A stretch of DNA of 64,000 bases from Intestinimonas massiliensis (ex Afouda et al. 2020) (GTDB lineage Bacteria > Bacillota > Clostridia > Oscillospirales > Oscillospiraceae). The position numbers and the translations under genes are program-made. Of the stretch, positions 51,519 to 59,403 are shown in pieces (the first letter of the stretch is position 1; the number at the start of each line of letters is the position of its first letter). The notes under the pieces are model-generated. The model was given only the letters and a program-made list of their open reading frames with translations. It searched no databases and was not told the origin of the DNA. The stretch spans positions 1,010,609 through 1,074,608 of the forward strand of contig NZ_LR131147.1 in assembly GCF_900626285.1 (NCBI RefSeq). The letters are read 5' to 3'.

Positions 51519-52604
51519 GTGGCCGCGGCGGAAAACAGACATCTGCGATTCCTGCTCCGGCTGACTTACGCCGCGCTGCTGGCCGGCGGGCTATGGCTGG
51601 CGGGCCGGGTGCTGCTGCCCTGGCTGCTCCCCTTTCTGGCGGCCCTGGGCCTGTCGGCCCTGCTGGAACCCTGCGTCCGCTTTCTGATCCGGCGGCTGCG
51701 CATGGGCCGCCGGTGGGCCGCCGGGCTATGTACGGCGGCCCTGGCGGGCGGACTGGCGGCAGCGGCGGGTCTGCTGCTCTGGCGGGGCTGGTATGAACTG
51801 ACAGTACTGCTGGGCCGGCTGCCCCAGCTGATGTCCGGCCTGCCGGAGCTGGCCGGGGAGCTGGAAAGCTGGCTCTACCGCTTTCTGGTGGCCCTCCCCC
51901 TGCCTGCCCAGGAGCCGGTAAAAGCGGCTCTGGATCATCTGATGGAACAGGGGGCGGGACTGCCCGCCCGGCTGTATGAGCGGCTCACCACCCTGCTTGG
52001 GAATGCGGCCTCCGCCCTGCCCGCTCTGGCGCTCTTCCTGATAACCACCCTGCTGGCCACCTATCTGATGAGCGCCTGCCGGCCGGAGCTTCTGGCCCTG
52101 GCAAAGGAGCGCATCCCCAGGTCCTGGCAGCGGGAACTGAGCCAGCTGGGCGGCGGCCTGAAACAGGCCCTGGGCGGCTGGCTGAAGGCACAGCTGATTC
52201 TCATGCTCATCACCTTCGGGGAGCTGGCCGCCGGCCTTTTCCTGCTGCGGGTGGAGCTGGCCCTCCTGCTGGCCGGGCTGGTGGCTTTGCTGGACGCCCT
52301 GCCGGTGTTCGGCGCAGCTGTGGTACTGGTCCCGTGGGCCCTGGGGGCTCTGCTCGGCGGCCGCATCCTGCTGGGAGTTGGACTGCTGGTGCTGTGCGGG
52401 ATCGTCACCCTGATGCGCAGTCTGCTGGAGCCCAGGCTGGTGGGTCAGCGGGTGGGGCTCCACCCCCTGGCCGCCCTGGCCGGGATGTACGTGGGTTTCC
52501 AGGCTTTCGGCGTGGCGGGTATGATCCTGGCCCCTCTCGCCCTCGTTCTGGCAAAGCAGCTCTGGACCTGCGGCGTTCCACAGCGGCTCTGGTCACAGAT
52601 TTAA
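51519..52604 (+). CDS. ytvI: Sporulation membrane protein YtvI (AI-2E transporter family)
   Basis: A 361-residue permease-like protein with about seven to eight helices, in the AI-2E/PerM family. YtvI-specific features include RFLLRLTYAALLAGGLWLAG, WLLPFLAALGLSALLEP and the conserved LLEPRLVGQRVGLHPLAALAGMYVGFQAFG near the end. In spore formers YtvI is needed for sporulation. The start is GTG 51519, read after GGGGGG; a slightly different start is possible. It is followed at once by a perfect terminator. Confidence 0.88.
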   Translation: MAAAENRHLRFLLRLTYAALLAGGLWLAGRVLLPWLLPFLAALGLSALLEPCVRFLIRRLRMGRRWAAGLCTAALAGGLAAAAGLLLWRGWYELTVLLGRLPQLMSGLPELAGELESWLYRFLVALPLPAQEPVKAALDHLMEQGAGLPARLYERLTTLLGNAASALPALALFLITTLLATYLMSACRPELLALAKERIPRSWQRELSQLGGGLKQALGGWLKAQLILMLITFGELAAGLFLLRVELALLLAGLVALLDALPVFGAAVVLVPWALGALLGGRILLGVGLLVLCGIVTLMRSLLEPRLVGQRVGLHPLAALAGMYVGFQAFGVAGMILAPLALVLAKQLWTCGVPQRLWSQI

Positions 52605-52644
52605 AAAGCGGTTCCCTGGAGCAGCTGCTCCAGGGAACCGCTTT
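52605..52644. terminator. Terminator between ytvI and PBP genes
   Basis: A near-perfect 20-base stem (AAAGCGGTTCCCTGGAGCAG and complement), with A's and T's at its ends, between convergent genes. Confidence 0.9.
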
Positions 52645-52653
52645 CCTCTATGC

Positions 52654-55344
52654 TTACCCGCCGGCCGGCACATAGGGCTCTTCCGACGGGCCCGACGTCG
52701 GGGACGCGCTGGGCGTCTGGGTGGGGTCTGTAGTCGGCTGCGTGGTCTCGCCGCCCGGGGTCTCTACGGGCGGCAGATTATAGTCGGGATAGGTGGTCTC
52801 ATCCGCCGGGTCGAAGCCGGGCCACTGCTCCTGTGTGGGCCAGGTGGAGGGATCATACCGGTTGAAGGAATAGGGATCGTACTCCGCCGGCGGGGCCACA
52901 GCCTGGGTGGTGTGGACCGTGCAGGTGCCCTGAGCCTCCAGGAAGCTGTACAGGTAGCTGCTGTCCCGGGCGACGGCACCTCCCACACTCTCCCGGGCAT
53001 AGTCCAGGATGCCGATGGTCTTGACCGTGCCCTCGGTGATGCCCAGGGCCGCATTGGCCTCCCGGGGACAGTACTCCCCGGCCAGATGGTACAGGCCGGA
53101 GATGGCCGTCCCATCGGAGCCCAGCACCGGGCAGGCGGTACACACCTCTACCTCCTTGTGCAGGCCGCAGCGCTCGGTGGGGATGTCATCCTCAAACAGC
53201 GTGACGCTGATGACCCGGCTACCCCGGGGATCGGCGGCACAGGCCTCGGTGGCCAGCAGGCCGCTGTCCTGACAGATCTGCACCGTCTTGGTGCCGCCGG
53301 GCTGGGTGAAGTTTTTGTTCTCCAGTCCCTCGTGGATGGGCGCCATCACCTTTTTCCACATGCTGACCGCCGGGTTGGGGCTGCTCTGCACCCGCTCTGG
53401 GTTCTTGTAGCCCACCCAGACTGCGGCGGTGTAGTAGGGCGTATAGCCCACGAACCACTTGTCGTTGCTGGAGGTGGTGGTACCGGTCTTGCCGGCCACC
53501 GTCATACCGGAGAGCTGGGCTCCGGTACCGGTAGCGCCGCTGTACTTGCCGTTGACCACGTTCTTCAGCAGCTCATTCACATACCAGGTGGTCTTGGTGG
53601 ACAGAACGGCCTCCGGCTCGTCATCGGTGTTGTCCAGAAGGACCTCCTCTTTGCCGTCCACCTCGCGGGTGACCTTGGTGTAGGTCTTGGGCTCGATATA
53701 CAGGCCGTCCCGGGGGAATACCGAGTAGGCGGCCGCCATGTCCATGACGCTGACGCCGCTGGTCAGACCGCCCAGGGCCAGCTGGCTGGTGCCGTAGTCG
53801 TTCTTGACCTCGCCGCCGGCCACCAGCTCCTCCACCAGATCGATATGGAAGTTATCCTGCATGAACTGGAAGGAGGTCTCCACACCCAGCGCTTCCAGCG
53901 TCCGTACCGCCACCGGGTTGGAGGAGACGGCGATGGCCGGGGCCAGGTTCATCAGGCCCTTATAGTGGGAGTAGGAGTTGACGGGCCAGGCCTTGCCGCT
54001 GTAGACCTGCACCGGGTAGTCGTCAAAGGCGGAGGCAGGGGTGATGATTCCGTACTCCAAAGCCGGGGCATACACCGACAGGGGCTTGATGGAGGAGCCG
54101 GGCTGCCGGGTGGTGCCGCTGGCCATATTGAGCAGCAGGTTGCCCTCCTTCTCACCCAAAGCGCCCGCCAGGCCCACCACGTTGCCGTCCGGGTCAATGA
54201 TGACGATGGCCGACTGGATCTCCTGACCGCTCTTTGACACCAGATCCAGGCTGCTGCGGTCGTAATAGACAGATTCCACCACCGACTGGACCTTCGGGTC
54301 CACACAGGCGTAAATCTTCAGGCCGCCGGAGAGCACCATGTCCTCCGCCACCTGCTCGGAGTACCCGTATTTCTCGATCAGATCCTCAATGACGTCGGAG
54401 ATGACCTGCTCGTCGTACCAGTTGTAGATGGTGGAGGGCTTCTGCTCGTCCTGTCCCCGGACAAAGTTCAGCTCTTCCGCCACCGCCTCATCATACTCCT
54501 CCTGGCTGATCATCCCCAGGTCCAGCATCTTCCACAGCACCAGTTCCTGCCGCTGCTTGTTCCGCTCCCGGCCGGTGGTGACCTCCCCGTCGGCGTTGGT
54601 CATGCGCACGGTGGAATAGGGGCCGTAAATCGTGGGGTTGTTGGTAATGGAGATGAGGCTGGCGCTCTCGGCCAGGGTCAGTTCCGACACGTCCTTGCCG
54701 AAGTAGTTCTCCGCAGCGGTGGCCACACCGTTGCAGCCGTCGCCCAGATAGATATAGTTGAGATACCACTCCAGGATCTGATCCTTGGAGTAGGTGGCGT
54801 CAAAGTCCAGGGCCCGGAAAATCTCCAGGATCTTCCGCTTCACCGTCACGTCGTCATACTGGGTGAAGTTCTTGATGAACTGCTGGGTGATGGTGGAACC
54901 GCCCTGGATGTCCCCGCCGGTGAACATGAGCAGCACGCCCTTCAGGGTGCGCTTCCAGCTGACGCCATTGTGCTTGTAGAAGTTCTCATCCTCAATGGCG
55001 ATGGTAGCCTGCTGCAGGGACTTCGGGATCTGATCCAAAGTCACCAGCTTCCGATTCTCGCTGCCGTGAAGGGACAGGTGCTCCGCATATTCCCCGGTCT
55101 CCGAATCCTTATAATAAATGGTGCTGGTCTCGTTCATGACGATATTGGCGTCCACATGGGCCTGGGGCAGGATCACCGTGCGGATATAATTGGCCGCGAA
55201 GCAGGCCAGGATCACCGAAGTGATCACGCCGATCAACAGAATGGTCCCCACTACCTTCCCGATAGTGGAACATACCACGGCGGCCGTGGAGGGCCGCTTC
55301 CGCCGTCGCTCGGGACGTGGGTTCTGATTGCTGGTTGCTGACAA
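52654..55344 (-). CDS. Class A penicillin-binding protein (PBP1A-like)
   Basis: An 896-residue bifunctional wall enzyme. A basic cytoplasmic tail and one membrane helix (about 26-50) are followed by the GT51 glycosyltransferase domain with catalytic E118 in EDENFYKHNG and GGSTITQQFIKN, then the transpeptidase domain with SxxK S417-SIK, SxN S474-S-N476 and KTG at 619-621. The C-terminus has a cysteine-containing extension and a Pro/Thr-rich tail. It polymerises and cross-links peptidoglycan. The start is TTG 55344, seven bases after GGAGGT. All catalytic residues are intact. Confidence 0.95.
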   Translation of the reverse strand: MSATSNQNPRPERRRKRPSTAAVVCSTIGKVVGTILLIGVITSVILACFAANYIRTVILPQAHVDANIVMNETSTIYYKDSETGEYAEHLSLHGSENRKLVTLDQIPKSLQQATIAIEDENFYKHNGVSWKRTLKGVLLMFTGGDIQGGSTITQQFIKNFTQYDDVTVKRKILEIFRALDFDATYSKDQILEWYLNYIYLGDGCNGVATAAENYFGKDVSELTLAESASLISITNNPTIYGPYSTVRMTNADGEVTTGRERNKQRQELVLWKMLDLGMISQEEYDEAVAEELNFVRGQDEQKPSTIYNWYDEQVISDVIEDLIEKYGYSEQVAEDMVLSGGLKIYACVDPKVQSVVESVYYDRSSLDLVSKSGQEIQSAIVIIDPDGNVVGLAGALGEKEGNLLLNMASGTTRQPGSSIKPLSVYAPALEYGIITPASAFDDYPVQVYSGKAWPVNSYSHYKGLMNLAPAIAVSSNPVAVRTLEALGVETSFQFMQDNFHIDLVEELVAGGEVKNDYGTSQLALGGLTSGVSVMDMAAAYSVFPRDGLYIEPKTYTKVTREVDGKEEVLLDNTDDEPEAVLSTKTTWYVNELLKNVVNGKYSGATGTGAQLSGMTVAGKTGTTTSSNDKWFVGYTPYYTAAVWVGYKNPERVQSSPNPAVSMWKKVMAPIHEGLENKNFTQPGGTKTVQICQDSGLLATEACAADPRGSRVISVTLFEDDIPTERCGLHKEVEVCTACPVLGSDGTAISGLYHLAGEYCPREANAALGITEGTVKTIGILDYARESVGGAVARDSSYLYSFLEAQGTCTVHTTQAVAPPAEYDPYSFNRYDPSTWPTQEQWPGFDPADETTYPDYNLPPVETPGGETTQPTTDPTQTPSASPTSGPSEEPYVPAGG

Positions 55345-55489
55345 AATGACACCTCCGTTATTCAGGTGGAACAGTCAAAGGGTACAAATTAACAGGATAT
55401 ATTATAACACATTCCGCCTCATTGTCCACCCTACGCGCTTCCTGTTTTTCCACATTTTGTTGCAGGTAAAAATTTGGCTCGTCTCACTC

Positions 55490-55518
55490 TTGCATTTTTG
55501 GGCCGCGCAGGATACAAT
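55490..55518 (+). promoter_or_regulatory. Promoter of the DUF1292 gene
   Basis: TTGCAT, 17 bases, TACAAT, 22 bases before the ATG at 55541. Confidence 0.6.
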
Positions 55519-55540
55519 AATAGACGAAGAAAAGGAAGGT

Positions 55541-55864
55541 ATGGTGCCCGATATGAGTGAAGAATTTGGCCCCGATTTCATCACCGTTACCGATGAGGAC
55601 GGCAATGAATTTGAGCTGGAGCATCTGGACACACTGGAGTACAACGGACAGACCTACATGGCCTTCTTCCCCGCCGTCCAGGGCGAGGAGGGCGACAAGG
55701 TCCAGGACGTGGACCTTGTCGATGAGGAGTACGGTCTGATCATTCTCAAGGCGATCACCGTGGACGGTGAGGAGCAGCTCTCCACTCTGGACAGCGAGGA
55801 GGAGCTGGAACTGGTCTACCAGCAGTTTATGGAAGCGCTGTTCGCCGACGAAGAGGACAACTGA
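55541..55864 (+). CDS. DUF1292 (YrzB-like) protein
   Basis: A 107-residue acidic protein. GPDFITVTDEDGNEFELEHLDTLEYNGQTYMAFFPA is the DUF1292 pattern, here read as short conserved blocks (TVTDEDGNEFELE, YMAFFPA). The function is unknown. In many Firmicutes it lies next to ruvX (as in alaS-ruvX-yrzB), but here ruvX is about 6 kb away. ATG 55541 touches AAGGAAGG closely; ATG 55553 (MSEEFG) is an equally plausible start. A structured RNA region follows the stop. Confidence 0.85.
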   Translation: MVPDMSEEFGPDFITVTDEDGNEFELEHLDTLEYNGQTYMAFFPAVQGEEGDKVQDVDLVDEEYGLIILKAITVDGEEQLSTLDSEEELELVYQQFMEALFADEEDN

Positions 55865-55899
55865 AACACGATTCCTGCTCGGTGCGTGACGGGTTTTAT

Positions 55900-56096
55900 T
55901 TAAACCCACATCTCTGAAACGGGATGCCCCACTCATGGCGTGGACTGCAGGCCTCCCGGCGCCCCCCGAGGGCGGCTGGAAGTTGGAAGCAACGAAGCGC
56001 CATGGAGGCAACCCACCTGCCATTTTGTGCAGGTTTTAAATGGATCCGCACGGCCACAGCGGGGCCCCCACGAAACTTAGTTTCGTGGGGTTTTTT
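55900..56096 (+). ncRNA. Candidate 6S RNA
   Basis: A gene-free stretch of about 200 bases folds as a long branched hairpin: CATGGCG pairs with CGCCATG, an inner CCGGC/GCTGG plus GCCC/GGGC arm caps it, a small GTTG-GAAG-CAAC hairpin follows, and on the 3' side GGCAACCCACCTGC leads into ACCTGC / GCAGGT. A closing GCCCC / GGGGC helix and a final terminator complete it. The closing stem, open centre with a 3'-side hairpin and the CAACCCACCT element fit 6S RNA, the product RNA that binds sigma-A RNA polymerase. Ends are approximate. 4.5S/SRP RNA was considered and rejected for lack of the GGAAGGxAGCAG loop. Confidence 0.5.
56066..56096 (+). terminator. Terminator of the candidate 6S RNA
   Basis: Stem CCCCACGAAA / TTTCGTGGGG with a five-base loop followed by six T's, a textbook rho-independent terminator with no gene just before it. 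Confidence 0.92.
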
Positions 56097-56136
56097 CTTT
56101 TTAAAACTGAACAAAGTGTAAAAACTGTTTTTAGAC

Positions 56137-56165
56137 TTGAAAGCGGGGAAAAATTCCGATATAAT
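56137..56165 (+). promoter_or_regulatory. Promoter of the PrsA-like gene
   Basis: TTGAAA, 17 bases, TATAAT, about 65 bases before the ATG. The leader holds a small hairpin with a TTCG loop (near 56181-56202). Confidence 0.75.
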
Positions 56166-56229
56166 AGTTCACTGTCTATAGGTTCCCCTGCTTCGGCAGG
56201 AACATTTATCGAGAGGACTGAAGCTATCA

Positions 56230-57840
56230 ATGAGCGCATCCAGAGAAAAAAAGCAGCGCCAGGGCGACCTTGCTCAGGGCCTGACCCAGAAGCAGCGCCA
56301 GGAGCTGAAGGAGCAGCAGGCAGCCAAGCGCAAGGCTGTTCTTTACACCGTCATCGGCGTGATTGTCGCCGTGCTGGTGGTGATTCTGCTGGTGTGGCAT
56401 TCCGGCATGTTCCAGCGCCGCGCCACCGCCCTGAGCGTGGACGGACGGAATTACAACGTCAACGATGTGGAATACTATTTCCGCAGCGCACTGGTAAATG
56501 AGTATTATATGGGGTACTACACCACCGGCTCCCCTGCCTTTGATCCCTCCGGCGACCTGCGCACCCAGTATGTGGACGCGGACCAGACCCAGAGCTACTA
56601 TGACTACTTCCTGGAGCAGGCTACCTCCCAGCTGACCCAGGTGGCTGCTCTGGAGAATGCCGCCGCGGACGAGGGCTATACCCTCAGCGACGAGGACAAG
56701 GCCTCTGTGGAGACGGAGATCGACTCCACGAGAACCTCCGCCGAGCAAAACGGCTATCCCAACCTGGAGAGCTATCTGAAGGCCAACTATGGCAAGTATA
56801 TGACCGTGGGCGCCTACCGGACCTGCCTGGAGCGGGCCGCCCTGGTCAGCAGCTACCAGGCCGCCTACTCCGACAAGCAGGAGGTCACCGACCAGGATCT
56901 GGACACCTACTATGAGGAGAATGCCGACACCCTGGACAGCTACGACTACCGCTATATCTTCATCGACGGCTCCGCCCCTGAGACCACCGATGCCGACGGC
57001 AACACTGTGGAGGCCACCGACGAGGAGAAGGCCACCGCCATGCAGGCCGCCGAAGCCAAGGCCAACGAGTTTGCCGACGCGGTGAAGGCCGCTGACGACA
57101 AGGAGGCCGCTTTCATTGAGCTGGCTCCCGACTATGTGTCCGAGAGCAGCAAGGACTCCTATGCCGACGATCCCGACCGCTCCCTGAGCACCGGCGTGGT
57201 GGGCAGCAGCCTGTCCTCCACCTACGGCAGCTGGCTCAAGGACGCCAGCCGCACCGCCGGCGACGTGACCGTGGTGGAGGGCTCCGAGAGCTACTATGTG
57301 GTGCTCTTCCTGGACCGCTACCGCAATGAGGATCCCACCGCCGATATCCGGGAGATCTTCGTGAAGGCTGAGCTGACCCAGGAGGACGACACCTCCACCG
57401 AGGATGTGGACGAGTCCACCGTGCCCACCCAGGAGGCTCTGGACGCCGCCAAGACCGAGGCCGAGGACCTGCTGAGCCAGTGGGAGTCCAGCGACAAGAC
57501 CGCCGAGTCCTTCGGCGCCCTGGCCGAGGCCAACTCTGACGACAGCACCGCCTCCAACGGCGGTCTGAGCGAGGCGGTCACCCGGGGCAGCCAGTTCGAC
57601 GAACTGGACGCCTGGATCTTTGATGAGGCCCGCCAGAGCGGCGACACCACCGTGCTGGAGGACACCACCGACGGCGCTCAGGGCTGGCGTGTGGTCTACT
57701 TCCAGGACTGGAACAACCCGGTGTGGAAGAACACCGCCGACAGCTCCATCCGCAGCCAGCGGGTCAGCGACTGGCTCACCAGTCTGACCGAGGGCCTGGA
57801 GGCCACCCAGGGCAGCGGTATCAAGTACGTGAACGAATAA
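56230..57840 (+). CDS. Membrane-anchored PrsA/SurA-like foldase
   Basis: A 536-residue protein: 35 charged cytoplasmic residues, one helix (about 36-56, VLYTVIGVIVAVLVVILLVW), then an extracytoplasmic part with a SurA-N-like helical region (SALVNEYYMGYYTTG ... SYLKANYGKYM) and one or two parvulin-like regions (DIREIFVKAEL; SFGALAEANSDDSTASNGGL, the 'SNGG' turn typical of parvulins). It probably assists folding of exported proteins as a peptidyl-prolyl isomerase; key catalytic residues of the isomerase were not verified. GAGAGGA lies before the ATG. Confidence 0.82.
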   Translation: MSASREKKQRQGDLAQGLTQKQRQELKEQQAAKRKAVLYTVIGVIVAVLVVILLVWHSGMFQRRATALSVDGRNYNVNDVEYYFRSALVNEYYMGYYTTGSPAFDPSGDLRTQYVDADQTQSYYDYFLEQATSQLTQVAALENAAADEGYTLSDEDKASVETEIDSTRTSAEQNGYPNLESYLKANYGKYMTVGAYRTCLERAALVSSYQAAYSDKQEVTDQDLDTYYEENADTLDSYDYRYIFIDGSAPETTDADGNTVEATDEEKATAMQAAEAKANEFADAVKAADDKEAAFIELAPDYVSESSKDSYADDPDRSLSTGVVGSSLSSTYGSWLKDASRTAGDVTVVEGSESYYVVLFLDRYRNEDPTADIREIFVKAELTQEDDTSTEDVDESTVPTQEALDAAKTEAEDLLSQWESSDKTAESFGALAEANSDDSTASNGGLSEAVTRGSQFDELDAWIFDEARQSGDTTVLEDTTDGAQGWRVVYFQDWNNPVWKNTADSSIRSQRVSDWLTSLTEGLEATQGSGIKYVNE

Positions 57841-57853
57841 AATTTGCACGAGC

Positions 57854-57885
57854 AGGGCCTGCCGCATAGCGCGGCAGGCCCTTTT
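57854..57885 (+). terminator. Terminator after the PrsA-like gene
   Basis: A 12-base stem AGGGCCTGCCGC / GCGGCAGGCCCT with a five-base loop and T-run. Confidence 0.92.
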
Positions 57886-57899
57886 CAAAAGGAGTATGT

Positions 57900-58616
57900 A
57901 TGGACGAGCGATTTTTGAGAACGGAGATGCTGCTTGGGGCCGCCGCCATGGAAAAACTGGCCGCCAGCCACGTAGCGGTGTTCGGTCTGGGGGGAGTGGG
58001 CAGCTGGTGCGCTGAGGCCCTGGCCCGCTCCGGAGTTGGGGCCCTCACCCTGGTGGACCACGACGAGGTGGGGCTTACCAATCTGAACCGGCAGGTGGAG
58101 GCCACCGTATCTACCCTGGGAAAACCCAAGGCACAGGCAATGGCTGACCGCATCGCCGACATCAATCCGGATTGCCATACCACGGTGCGTGTGGAAAAAT
58201 ATGAGGCGGACAACCGGGAATCCTTCTTCGCCGTCCGGTACGACTATGTGGTGGACTGCATCGACCTAGTATCCTGCAAACTGGACCTGATTGAGACGGC
58301 CCTGAGCCGCGGCATTCCCATTCTCTCCGCCCTGGGCACCGGCAACAAGCTGGACCCCTCCCAGTTCCGCATCGGGGACATCTCCAAGACCGAGGGCTGC
58401 CCTCTGGCCCGGGTGGTGCGCAAGGAGCTGCGCGCCAGGGGCATCCAGCACCACCGGGTGCTGTGGTCTCCGGAGCTGCCCCGTCAGGCGGAGCAGCGGG
58501 AGGCGCCCCCGCCCGGCCGCCGTTCCGTCCCCGGCAGCGTGGCCTGGGTGCCTCCGGTGGCCGGCCTGATGATGGCGGGGGACGTGATCTGCTCCCTCAC
58601 TGGCATAAATAAATAA
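57900..58616 (+). CDS. tcdA: tRNA threonylcarbamoyladenosine dehydratase (ThiF/E1 family)
   Basis: A 238-residue E1-like enzyme. FGLGGVGSWCAEALARSG is the ATP-binding loop; VDHDEVGLTNLNRQ and DINPDC are the usual next motifs, and VVDCIDLVSCKLDLIETAL the catalytic region. TcdA (CsdL/YgdL) cyclises t6A to ct6A in tRNAs. The length and order match TcdA better than MoeB or ThiF. ATG 57900 follows AAGGAG. Confidence 0.92.
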   Translation: MDERFLRTEMLLGAAAMEKLAASHVAVFGLGGVGSWCAEALARSGVGALTLVDHDEVGLTNLNRQVEATVSTLGKPKAQAMADRIADINPDCHTTVRVEKYEADNRESFFAVRYDYVVDCIDLVSCKLDLIETALSRGIPILSALGTGNKLDPSQFRIGDISKTEGCPLARVVRKELRARGIQHHRVLWSPELPRQAEQREAPPPGRRSVPGSVAWVPPVAGLMMAGDVICSLTGINK

Positions 58617-58627
58617 GAGTATAAAAA

Positions 58628-58671
58628 CATCCCTCCGCCGGCAGACTAAGGCCAACGGAGGGATGCTTTTT
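58628..58671 (+). terminator. Terminator after tcdA containing the next gene's ribosome site
   Basis: Stem CATCCCTCCG / CGGAGGGATG with a branched loop and five T's. The 3' arm contains GGAGGG, seven bases before the TTG start of the next gene, so the ribosome site is masked when the hairpin forms. Confidence 0.8.
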
Positions 58672-59038
58672 GAAACGACCGGAATACGGATGGCTCCGTC
58701 CCGCCCTGGCCGGGGCGGCGGCGGGGCTGGTCAACGGCTTCTTCGGGGGAGGCGGAGGCATGGTCCTGGTGCCGCTGCTGGCGGGGTGGTGCGGGCTGGG
58801 CCAGCGAAAGGCCTTTGCCACCTCGGTGGCTGTCATTCTCCCCCTGTGCGTCCTGTCCGCCGCCATCTACCTGTTCCGGGGCGGCGTGGAGCTGCTGCCC
58901 GCCCTGCCCTACCTGGCGGGGGGCCTGCTGGGAGGGCTGCTGGGGGGAAAGCTGTTCAAGGGCCTGAACATGACTTGGCTGCGGAGGGGTTTCGCCCTGC
59001 TCATCCTCTACGGCGGCGGAAAGGCCCTGCTGGGATGA
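58670..59038 (+). CDS. TauE/SafE (TSUP) permease, first half-size gene
   Basis: A 122-residue membrane protein with about four helices, matching one half of the sulfite-exporter TauE/SafE family: LAGAAAGLVNGFFGGGGGMVLVPLL is the signature half-repeat, then FATSVAVILPLCVLSA. Normal family members have about 250 residues with two such halves. Here the second half is a separate gene overlapping by four bases (59035), so the pair probably assembles as a heterodimer. The TTG start has GGAGGG seven bases upstream, within the terminator hairpin. Confidence 0.82.
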   Translation: MKRPEYGWLRPALAGAAAGLVNGFFGGGGGMVLVPLLAGWCGLGQRKAFATSVAVILPLCVLSAAIYLFRGGVELLPALPYLAGGLLGGLLGGKLFKGLNMTWLRRGFALLILYGGGKALLG

Positions 59039-59403
59039 CCGGCTGGCTCCTTCCCCTGCTGGCCGGCGCCGTCACCGGCATTCTGTCCGGCTTCGGCGTA
59101 GGGGGCGGCACCCTGCTGCTCATCTACCTCACCGCCTTCGCCGGCCTGCCCCAGAACCAGGCCCAGGGCATCAACCTGCTCTACTTTCTCCCCGCCGCCG
59201 CCGCGTCCCTCCCCGCCCACGCCAAAAACGGGTTTCTGGAAAAGTCCGTCCTCCTCCCTGCCATCGCCGCCGGACTGGCCTGCGCCGCCCTGGGGGCCTG
59301 GGGCGCCACCGGCCTGGACACTGGGCTGCTGCGGCGGTGCTTCGGCGGGTTCCTTATCCTGATCGGCCTGCGGGAGCTGTTTGCCCGGCCAAAAGAGCGC
59401 TGA
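59035..59403 (+). CDS. TauE/SafE (TSUP) permease, second half-size gene
   Basis: A 122-residue protein with about four helices and the half-repeat LLAGAVTGILSGFGVGGGTLLLIYL, then QGINLLYFLPAAAASLPAHAKNG, typical of the TauE/SafE family. It begins within the stop of the first half (ATGA), so both are made together. The family exports anions such as sulfite or organosulfonates; the substrate is unknown. Its end overlaps the convergent DUF5808 gene by 50 bases. Confidence 0.82.
   Translation: MTGWLLPLLAGAVTGILSGFGVGGGTLLLIYLTAFAGLPQNQAQGINLLYFLPAAAASLPAHAKNGFLEKSVLLPAIAAGLACAALGAWGATGLDTGLLRRCFGGFLILIGLRELFARPKER

Noticed and set aside
55900..56096. 4.5S/SRP RNA or RNase P RNA
   Set aside because: The conserved SRP GGAAGGxAGCAG tetraloop region and the RNase P GAGGAAAGTCC block are both absent.
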